6,430 nt of DNA from Elusimicrobiota bacterium. Its GTDB lineage: Bacteria; CG03; SLGR01; PWQF01. Numbering within the stretch: the stretch's first letter is position 1; every line of letters starts with the position of its first letter. This document shows, piece by piece, positions 1-5,739 of this stretch. Where the stretch lies: NCBI GenBank assembly GCA_003557485.1, contig PWOI01000070.1:1-6430 (forward strand), written 5' to 3'. Both the position numbers and the translations under genes were made by a program. The notes under the pieces were generated by a model. The model ran no database searches, was not told where the DNA came from, and saw nothing but the letters and a program-made list of their open reading frames with translations.

Positions 1-1171
1 ATTCCATCAGTTTAAACCGGCCGCAAGGCGAAGAAGTAAGGAATTTTCCTTTAAGCAGCGCTTCGTCATATTCCTTTTCAGGAGAAGAATCATAAATTAT
101 TCCGCCGCCAACACCCATTTCCCCTTTCCTCCCCTCTATACAGACAGTTCTTATGGCAACATTGAAAAGAGCGTTACCTCCTGGAAGAAAATATCCTAAC
201 GCTCCCGTGTAAACACCCCTGCTCTCCTTCTCCATTTCTCTTATTACTTCCATTGACCGTATTTTGGGAGTACCCGTAACCGATCCGCTTGGAAAGATGC
301 TTTCAAAAATCTGTTTAAGAGAAAGTCCTTTCTTAAGCTTTGAAGCGACCGTAGAAGTCATCTGGTAAAGCGTAGGATATCTTTCAACCTCAAAAAGTTT
401 TCTGACTTTCACACTGCCCTCTTCTGATATTTTTGAAAGATCGTTTCTCATGAGGTCAACAATCATAAGGTTTTCACTTCTATTTTTAACATCATTCTTT
501 AAAAACTGCTCAATTTCTTTATCTGCAAGATTATTTTTGCCCCTGGGCGCTGTTCCTTTCATAGGTTTTACCTTAAGACTGCGGCCCTTCTTTTCAAAGA
601 ACAGTTCCGGGGAAAAAGAGGCTATGAAGCGACTGCCATCCTTGAAAAACATATTATACGAGGCTTTTTGCTTTTTTTTAAGAGTACGATAAAGAGAAAA
701 AGGGCAACCGTTAAACTTAAATTTAATTTTGGATGTGTAGTTAACCTGATATAGTTCGCCATCTGCTATCAGTCTCCTTACTCTACTCACATCTTTTTTG
801 TATCGGGGTTTTGATGTATTCAGTTTTACTTTTTCAATAAAATAACCTTCATTCGATTCTGGCACCGAAAAAATGCCGCCAAGCCACTGTTTTTCCCGGG
901 TATCATATAGTGCCATCTTTTTAAATACACCGAAACAGGCATAGGGCAGAATGGTCTCTCTATCTTTCAGGGCTTCTTCCAGCAGGTAACCTAATTCGAA
1001 AGAAAAGAATCCTGCAACAAAATACCTTTTTTTTGCTTCTTCAAGCCTTCTGAAGAATGTACCGGTTTCTGCAATACAGTCAATACGAATTATATCGATC
1101 GGATCATAGAAATACCTGCAGAGCCGGCGACGGGAGGAAAAATCCGGTTCATAACAGAAATAACTGTCCAA
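1..1171 (-). CDS. pabB: Aminodeoxychorismate synthase component I (PabB), 3' end cut off by window edge; probable PabB-PabC fusion
   Basis: Predicted to convert chorismate plus ammonia or glutamine nitrogen into 4-amino-4-deoxychorismate, the p-aminobenzoate branch of folate synthesis, in the cytoplasm. The minus-strand frame is open for 390 codons to the window edge. Visible chorismate-binding motifs: DGELYQVNYT (137-146), PMKGTAPRG (203-211) with Lys205 at the lysine position that marks PabB rather than TrpE, ENLMIVDLMRND (233-244), PSGSVTGTPKIR (293-304) and GVGGGIIYD (353-361), with Glu367 at a conserved metal-binding position. An N-terminal part like that of PabBC proteins precedes them (YDPIDIIRID, then AGFFSFELGYLLEEAL). 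After the last helix the frame continues into FKLME, which resembles the junction to the PabC lyase domain (F-L-ET) in bifunctional PabBC proteins. Start: no ATG or GTG lies between the upstream stop and the conserved N-terminus; TTG at 1171 is the only usual start codon, and it has no clear Shine-Dalgarno. Family call is firm; the start and the fusion are less certain. Confidence 0.93.
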   Translation of the reverse strand, partial: MDSYFCYEPDFSSRRRLCRYFYDPIDIIRIDCIAETGTFFRRLEEAKKRYFVAGFFSFELGYLLEEALKDRETILPYACFGVFKKMALYDTREKQWLGGIFSVPESNEGYFIEKVKLNTSKPRYKKDVSRVRRLIADGELYQVNYTSKIKFKFNGCPFSLYRTLKKKQKASYNMFFKDGSRFIASFSPELFFEKKGRSLKVKPMKGTAPRGKNNLADKEIEQFLKNDVKNRSENLMIVDLMRNDLSKISEEGSVKVRKLFEVERYPTLYQMTSTVASKLKKGLSLKQIFESIFPSGSVTGTPKIRSMEVIREMEKESRGVYTGALGYFLPGGNALFNVAIRTVCIEGRKGEMGVGGGIIYDSSPEKEYDEALLKGKFLTSSPCGRFKLME

Positions 1172-1183
1172 GGCGGTTGAGAC

Positions 1184-1197
1184 AGGCCGTTAGGCCT
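1184..1197 (-). other. Small GC-rich hairpin enclosing a stop codon
   Basis: Read on the minus strand the bases are AGGCC-TAAC-GGCCT: a perfect 5-bp stem with a 4-base loop that contains exactly the TAA stop of the HD-GYP gene. No T-run follows, so it does not look like an intrinsic terminator. It lies between the HD-GYP stop and the only candidate start of pabB, so it could influence coupling or reinitiation. A short stem like this can also arise by chance. Confidence 0.4.
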
Positions 1198-2125
1198 CTT
1201 TGTCTATAGTTTTCAGCAGGGCGTCTACTACAGAATCCTGCCATTGACTTCCTTTTCCTGAACATAGTATTTCCATAACCTTAGCATGAGGCAGAGCTTT
1301 TCTGTAAGACCTGTCGCTGGTCATGGCGTCGTATGCGTCCGCAACTGCCATTATCCTGGCCTCTGCGGGAATATTTTTTCCTTCAAGTCCTTCCGGGTAG
1401 CCTTTTCCGTCCCATCTTTCGTGGTGGTATTTAACTGCAGGAAGCGCTTCTTTAAGGGTTCTCAGTCCGCTGCATATCTTATATGATATTTCAGGATGAA
1501 GCTTTATTTTTTCATATTCTTCATCGGTGAGTTTTGAAGGTTTTGTAAGTATTTCTCCAGGCACATTTATCTTTCCTACATCATGAAGTATACCGGCCCA
1601 ATAAAGATGTTCGCACTTATCAGATGCAAAACCCAGTTCTTCAGCTATCATACGGGAGTATTCTCCTACTCTTTCCGAGTGTCCCCTTGTGTAAGGGTCT
1701 TTGGCTTCAACTGTCCTGGCAAGAGATAAAACGACATTTCTTGTTTCCTCCAGCTGCATGTAGGAGCGGCGGAGATTTAAAAGAGATCTGACTCTTGCAA
1801 GAAATTCCCAACGGTCAAACGGTTTGTTTATGAAATCATCAACACCCATAAGGTAAGCTTTTATTATATTCTCTTTTTCCTGCAGAACGGTAAACATCAG
1901 AACCGGGGTAAACCGGTGAAGGCTTTTGACTTTTTTCAAAAGATCAAAACCGTCTTTTCCCGGCAGCATTATATCCAGTATGACAAGATCCCATTCAGAC
2001 TGTTCTATCATCTGCATTCCTGATTCCCCGTCAGGACACGCCTTTATTTCATAAACATCTTTTTCTAAAATGTCGCATACTATCTGCCGGGATGACTCGT
2101 CGTCTTCAACTAAAAGAATTTTCAC
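1190..2125 (-). CDS. Response regulator with receiver and HD-GYP domains (predicted cyclic-di-GMP phosphodiesterase, RpfG-like)
   Basis: A cytoplasmic two-domain regulator of 311 residues. The receiver domain (1-118) has the acidic pair Asp8/Asp9, the phosphorylation site Asp51 (DIML, 51-54), Thr79 and Lys101 in NKPF, so it should accept phosphate. A helical linker (about 119-140) leads to the HD-GYP domain (about 130-311): GHSERV (148-153), ILHDVGK (179-185) with His181/Asp182, KLHP (208-211) with His210, HHERWDGKGYPEGL (234-247) with the GYP triplet at 242-244, and VADAYDAMTSDRSYR (261-275) with Asp263. The metal ligands and signature are present, so hydrolysis of cyclic-di-GMP is expected by family knowledge. 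The late family motif around 'FDP' is altered to SQWQDS (293-298). The start is GTG, chosen because a strong Shine-Dalgarno lies 6 bases upstream and the receiver begins immediately. The likely partner is the histidine kinase just upstream. Confidence 0.95.
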   Translation of the reverse strand: MKILLVEDDESSRQIVCDILEKDVYEIKACPDGESGMQMIEQSEWDLVILDIMLPGKDGFDLLKKVKSLHRFTPVLMFTVLQEKENIIKAYLMGVDDFINKPFDRWEFLARVRSLLNLRRSYMQLEETRNVVLSLARTVEAKDPYTRGHSERVGEYSRMIAEELGFASDKCEHLYWAGILHDVGKINVPGEILTKPSKLTDEEYEKIKLHPEISYKICSGLRTLKEALPAVKYHHERWDGKGYPEGLEGKNIPAEARIMAVADAYDAMTSDRSYRKALPHAKVMEILCSGKGSQWQDSVVDALLKTIDKEA

Positions 2126-2131
2126 TTTTTT

Positions 2132-2135
2132 CTCC
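2132..2135 (-). promoter_or_regulatory. Ribosome binding site fixing the GTG start of the HD-GYP gene
   Basis: GGAG inside the purine run AAAAAGGAGAAAAAA lies 6 bases before the GTG at 2125. This is the clearest Shine-Dalgarno in the window and supports GTG as the start; no in-frame ATG lies nearby upstream. Confidence 0.8.
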
Positions 2136-2150
2136 TTTTTTCACTTATGT

Positions 2151-2164
2151 TTATTCATGAATAA
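2151..2164. repeat. Perfect 14-base palindrome, candidate operator
   Basis: TTATTCATGAATAA reads identically on both strands. It sits in the 69-base gap before the HD-GYP gene, overlapping the last four bases of the candidate -10 box and covering the expected transcription start. There is no loop, so it looks more like a dimeric protein binding site than an RNA hairpin. No regulator can be named from the sequence. Confidence 0.45.
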
Positions 2165-2189
2165 TATCAGAAAAACACGGCTACGGCAA
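2161..2189 (-). promoter_or_regulatory. Candidate sigma-70-type promoter for the HD-GYP gene
   Basis: On the minus strand TTGCCG (2189-2184) is followed after exactly 17 bases by TATTAT (2166-2161), preceded by TGA as in an extended -10 element. Transcription would start near 2154, giving a leader of about 30 bases that holds the strong Shine-Dalgarno. The site lies entirely in the gap after the kinase stop codon. It would let the HD-GYP gene and pabB be expressed apart from the pilus genes. Confidence 0.5.
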
Positions 2190-2194
2190 GAATC

Positions 2195-4087
2195 TTAATC
2201 TTTTATTCTCAACGGCAGAGTTATAGTAAATACGCTGCCTCTCTGCCATATGCTACTGACATTGATCTCTCCCCCCATCATCTCAAGAAGTTTCACGCAT
2301 ATGCTGAGGCCCAGGCCGGTACCTCCGAATCTCCTTGCCGGGGAGCTGTCAGACTGTACAAACTCGTCAAATATTTTTTCAAGATCATCTTCTTTTATTC
2401 CAATGCCGCTATCACTTATCTCAACATAAAACATATCATTTTCTTTCTTTCCGGCAATTACAGTTATTCTACCCTCTGAAGTAAATTTTATTGCATTTGA
2501 AATCAGGTTCATCAGTATCTGCCTGAGACGCGTGTAGTCATTGTAGCAGTTTATATCTTCATTAACATCTATAGTAAACTCAAGACCCTTTTTGTCTATA
2601 AGGGGTTTGACTTCTTCTTTTATCTGGTGAACAAGAGACTTCAACTGAAATTCTTCCGGTAAAAGATCCATCCTGCCGGCCTCAATTTTGGAAAGGTCAA
2701 GTATGTCATTAATAAGATTCAGAAGATGCTCGGTATTACGCTGTACTTTTTCAAGGGTATCCTTCTGCCTTACTGTTAATTTTCCGTAGGTTCCGTCTTC
2801 CATAAGCGACGTAAAACCTATTATAGCATTAATTGGAGTTCTAAGCTCATGAGACATACTTGCCAGAAATTCGGACTTCATCTTATCTGCTTTTTGTATC
2901 TGCACATTCTTTTTTTCTATTTCCTTAAGGGCATCTTCAAGGTCTCTTGTGGCATTCTTTATCTTTTCACCCATTGAATCGTATGATTTTTTAAGTTCCG
3001 CAGCCATTTTATTGAATTCTCCGGCAAGAGCTTCCAACTCATCCCCACTCTGCAGAGTTATTCTGTATGCAAGATTGCCAGAACCTAATATCTTGGCTCC
3101 CCGGCTTAGTCGGGCCACCGGATAAGTTATCATCCTGCTGAAGTAAAGAGCCAGCAAGAGGGCGCCGGCTATTCCAAGTATTATAAAAACTATAATAAGC
3201 CACCTCAGATCCCTTATATTACGGTACAGTATCTTTTCCGGGGTTGCCATTCCTATTCGCCAGTTATAATTCGGATTTAAAGTATGATATGCAATAATTT
3301 TCCCGCCAGCTATTTTCACAGACCCCTTTTCTTCATTAAATTCAATATCCGCAATTTCACTGTGCCCCATGATCAAGCCTCCGCGATGGTCAATTATAAA
3401 CGGCCTGCTTCCCGGCAGGGGCGTTATTTTATCGATGAGGTCCGCAATATTGTCCAGGTCTACGCCACCGACGATAACAGCTCCGGGCACCGGGTGCACA
3501 ACTAATACCTCTTTTTTTTCTTCGTGCAGGTAAAACCGGGAAAGCCTTGTATCCGGACTTGAAAAATTCCATCTAAGAAAATCATGAATGTCATCTGTCC
3601 GGGTTATGTGTCTGTAATTTCCGGGGTAAACAGACGGAACGGTAATATTGTCACCGTTTCTGAATGCAACGCCTACAAAACTGAAAATTTTAAATCTCCT
3701 GTAAATCCTCTCAGATTCAGAAGAAAGATACGCATACTCCCTGTTTCTTACTGCAGCCCGGAATCTTTGCTCCGACCCCAGTGACATAAGAGCTCTCTGG
3801 CAGTTAAGAAGATACTGTTCAACGATTTTCGATACTGACTCAACCGCCGAATTCTGATAACTGTCTGTCTGCTCGACAGCTGTTCTTCTGAGCGCTCCGA
3901 ACGAAACGACCGTAACGCCAAGAGCTAAAAGCGCAGCTGTAATGAAAAGTATTATAAGCTTAGACCTGAGTGGTATTTTAAGACGGGAAAAACGTTTTTC
4001 TATCCCCCTGAGAAGTTTTTCGGTTAACTCCCCTGCCTTTTTAATCAATCCCGAAAAAAAAGATAGGAAACCCTTTAAAAATGCCAT
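2195..4087 (-). CDS. Membrane sensor histidine kinase with Cache-like periplasmic sensor, HAMP, HisKA and HATPase domains
   Basis: A 630-residue inner-membrane kinase that should autophosphorylate and pass phosphate to response regulators. Order: a basic amphipathic cytoplasmic N-terminus (1-42); membrane helix 1 (about 44-65); an extracytoplasmic region (about 66-293) whose size and late motifs, PFIIDHRGGLIMGH (229-242) and YNWRIGMATPEK (274-285), resemble double Cache ligand sensors; membrane helix 2 (about 295-316); HAMP (about 317-367, with GNLAYRI and SGDELEALAGEFNKMA); a coiled coil (about 367-403); HisKA with SHELRTPINAI (412-422) and phospho-His413; ATPase boxes N (Asn527/Asn531), DSGIGI (558-563), FDEF (573-576) and GGTGLGLSI (588-596). 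It has no attached receiver, so it must act on separate ones. The ATG lies 5 bases after the stop of the upstream receiver gene and lacks a visible Shine-Dalgarno, suggesting translational coupling. The ligand cannot be read from the sequence. Confidence 0.95.
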   Translation of the reverse strand: MAFLKGFLSFFSGLIKKAGELTEKLLRGIEKRFSRLKIPLRSKLIILFITAALLALGVTVVSFGALRRTAVEQTDSYQNSAVESVSKIVEQYLLNCQRALMSLGSEQRFRAAVRNREYAYLSSESERIYRRFKIFSFVGVAFRNGDNITVPSVYPGNYRHITRTDDIHDFLRWNFSSPDTRLSRFYLHEEKKEVLVVHPVPGAVIVGGVDLDNIADLIDKITPLPGSRPFIIDHRGGLIMGHSEIADIEFNEEKGSVKIAGGKIIAYHTLNPNYNWRIGMATPEKILYRNIRDLRWLIIVFIILGIAGALLLALYFSRMITYPVARLSRGAKILGSGNLAYRITLQSGDELEALAGEFNKMAAELKKSYDSMGEKIKNATRDLEDALKEIEKKNVQIQKADKMKSEFLASMSHELRTPINAIIGFTSLMEDGTYGKLTVRQKDTLEKVQRNTEHLLNLINDILDLSKIEAGRMDLLPEEFQLKSLVHQIKEEVKPLIDKKGLEFTIDVNEDINCYNDYTRLRQILMNLISNAIKFTSEGRITVIAGKKENDMFYVEISDSGIGIKEDDLEKIFDEFVQSDSSPARRFGGTGLGLSICVKLLEMMGGEINVSSIWQRGSVFTITLPLRIKD

Positions 4088-4092
4088 TGGTT

Positions 4093-4461
4093 TTATATGA
4101 ATTTTTTAACTTCATTAGAAATATCACCCGGACGGCAGGGTTTTGAAAGGTAACTGCTGCATCCGCTCTGAATGGCCCTTTTTCTGTCTCCGCTCATTGC
4201 ATGGGCAGTAAGAGCTATAACAGGAAGTAATGCAAATTTCTCATCACCGCGTATTTCTTTAACAACCTCCCAGCCGCTCATTTCAGGCAGGGCCAGGTCA
4301 AGTAAAACAAGGTCCGGTGAGACTTCACGAAGTTTTTCAAGCCCTTCTTTTCCCGTTTCAGCGGTTATTGTAACATACCCTTCTTTTTCAAGCACGGTTA
4401 CAGCTATTTCCCTGTTGTAAGGGTTATCCTCTATAATAAGAATTGTTTTTTTTTCGGACAT
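4093..4461 (-). CDS. Single-domain response regulator (CheY/DivK-like receiver)
   Basis: A 122-residue cytoplasmic receiver with no output domain. Key residues are all visible: acidic pocket Glu11/Asp12, phosphorylation site Asp55 in LLDLALPEMSG (53-63), Thr85 in ALTAHAM (83-89), and Lys107 in SKPC (106-109). The EDNPYNREI start and the ALTAHAM stretch are typical of receivers linked to hybrid kinases and of DivK-type proteins. It probably works by protein contact: as a phosphate shuttle or sink for the downstream kinase, or by binding a motility or pilus partner. It sits between pilC (60-base gap) and the kinase (5-base gap), so it was probably inherited as a pair with the kinase. Codons 3-6 contain a run of nine A residues on the coding strand. 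The upstream AGGA is weak and spaced 10 bases from the ATG. Confidence 0.94.
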   Translation of the reverse strand: MSEKKTILIIEDNPYNREIAVTVLEKEGYVTITAETGKEGLEKLREVSPDLVLLDLALPEMSGWEVVKEIRGDEKFALLPVIALTAHAMSGDRKRAIQSGCSSYLSKPCRPGDISNEVKKFI

Positions 4462-4470
4462 TATGGAAGT

Positions 4471-4499
4471 ATCCTATACTAAATTACTTTCCAAGTCAA
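4471..4499 (-). promoter_or_regulatory. Candidate promoter in the pilC-receiver gap
   Basis: On the minus strand TTGACT (4499-4494) and TAGGAT (4476-4471) are separated by 17 bases, a good sigma-70-like arrangement. The expected start of transcription (about 4464) would be only a few bases before the ATG at 4461, giving a nearly leaderless message. That closeness, and the fact that the only Shine-Dalgarno-like AGGA overlaps the -10 box, makes it uncertain; the gene could instead be read through from pilTC. Confidence 0.35.
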
Positions 4500-4521
4500 T
4501 TTAAAGGTCCGGACTAAAAGA

Positions 4522-5739
4522 TTATACTATTGTACTCATCTCAAATATAGTAAGAAACATGGCAATAACTATTGCGCCTACAATAATACCCATAATAACC
4601 ATAATAATAGGTTCAATAAGTGAAGTCAGACTCTCAACTCCCGCATCAACTTCAGAATCGTAGAAATCCGCTATTTTGCCAAGCATAGCATCAAGGTTTC
4701 CTGTTTCTTCTCCTACTGTAATCATCTGCATGACCATAGGCGGAAAAACTCCGCTCTTGGCAAGCGGCGTTGCTATTTTTTCTCCCTCCCTTATAGATTC
4801 CCTTGAATCCAGAACTGCTTTTTCAACAACACTGTTTCCGGATGTTTTCGCTACTGTTTCAAGGGCTTCAAGTATTGGTACGCCGCTTTTGACAAGGGTT
4901 CCGAAAGTCCTGGTGAATTTTGCGACCGCAACCTTGCGCAAAAGGTCTCCGAATACAGGCAGTTTCAGCAAAAAAGTATCCGTTTTATACCTTCCAAGTT
5001 CTGTTTTACGGAACTGTCCTAGGCCTACAAACAGAAAAACAGCACCCAGTATAATGAATACAACATATTTCTGCATAAATTCACTCAAGGAGATCAGCAT
5101 TTGAGTCGGAAGGGGAAGATCCTGTCCGAATTCTGCAAACATTACGGCAAAACTAGGAATAATTACGACAAGAAGGAAAATGGTAACCCCAACCATAACC
5201 AGGCTTATAACAGCCGGATAAACCATTGCACCTTTTATTTTGCTTTTAAGTTCGCTGGAGGCCTCCATATACTCGGCAAGCCTTTCAAGTATAACATCCA
5301 GAATCCCTCCAAGTTCTCCGGCTTTTACCATATTTATAAAAAGATTACTGAAACAATCCGGATGTTTTGCAAGGGCGTCGGCTATGGCCGAGCCGCTTTC
5401 AATATCTTCTCTAACTGTTCTCACTATCCCTTTAAAGTAGGGATTCTCTATTTGCTCTACAAGTATAGATAAACCCTGTACAATCGGTAGTCCCGCGCTG
5501 ACCATTGTTGCAAGTTGCCGGGAAAATATAACAAGTTCTTTTTCTTTAACTTTAGCCCGGAAGGGATTAATTTTTTTCACAAGGTCCCTTATGGCGCTCT
5601 CTTTTTTTTCTTTTATTTCAAGAACTATCATACGTCTGTCGCGGAGCCGTTCAACTATTGTCCTGCGGTCGGCAGCTTCCATTTCTCCCTGGACAGTCTT
5701 TCCTTGCGGGGATTTTGCTTTAAAAATAAAATCAGGCAT
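4522..5739 (-). CDS. pilC: Type IV pilus inner-membrane platform protein PilC (GspF family)
   Basis: A 405-residue polytopic protein of usual family length. It forms the inner-membrane platform on which the PilB and PilT ATPases act to extend or retract the pilus. The N-terminus (MPDFIFKAKSPQGKTVQGEM) is the typical small start of PilC/GspF. Two repeated T2SSF domains follow, at about 68-191 (FSRQLATMVSAGLPIVQGL, KAGELGG) and 271-393 (FTRTFGTLVKSGVPILEAL, VGEETGNL). Membrane segments are visible at about 174-200, 223-242 and 374-397. Its ATG overlaps the pilT stop codon by one base (TAATG), so the two are translationally coupled, and AGGAG lies about 10 bases upstream. PilT as neighbour favours a type IVa pilus over a type II secretion system. 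Confidence 0.96.
   Translation of the reverse strand: MPDFIFKAKSPQGKTVQGEMEAADRRTIVERLRDRRMIVLEIKEKKESAIRDLVKKINPFRAKVKEKELVIFSRQLATMVSAGLPIVQGLSILVEQIENPYFKGIVRTVREDIESGSAIADALAKHPDCFSNLFINMVKAGELGGILDVILERLAEYMEASSELKSKIKGAMVYPAVISLVMVGVTIFLLVVIIPSFAVMFAEFGQDLPLPTQMLISLSEFMQKYVVFIILGAVFLFVGLGQFRKTELGRYKTDTFLLKLPVFGDLLRKVAVAKFTRTFGTLVKSGVPILEALETVAKTSGNSVVEKAVLDSRESIREGEKIATPLAKSGVFPPMVMQMITVGEETGNLDAMLGKIADFYDSEVDAGVESLTSLIEPIIMVIMGIIVGAIVIAMFLTIFEMSTIV

Noticed and set aside
450-692. Plus-strand open frame of 80 codons opposite pabB
   Set aside because: Antisense to conserved pabB motifs (Lys205 region and ENLMIVDLMRND); no family resemblance and no ribosome binding site of note.
2142-2158. 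Five-codon ATG-to-TGA reading frame just before the HD-GYP Shine-Dalgarno, considered as a leader peptide
   Set aside because: Its ATG falls upstream of the expected transcription start, and a frame this short in AT-rich DNA is expected by chance.
2170-2190. GCCGTAGCCGTG followed by a T-run after the kinase stop, considered as an intrinsic terminator
   Set aside because: The GCCG units are direct repeats, not inverted, so no stem forms; the segment is better explained as the -35 box and spacer of a promoter.
4504-4516. GTCCGGAC palindrome just after the pilC stop, considered as a terminator
   Set aside because: An 8-base palindrome with no loop cannot form a useful hairpin, and no T-run follows on the minus strand.
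4676-5472. Two plus-strand open frames (142 and 123 codons) opposite pilC
   Set aside because: They lie entirely antisense to a well-supported pilC, show no recognisable domain, and their composition follows the reverse complement of pilC codons.
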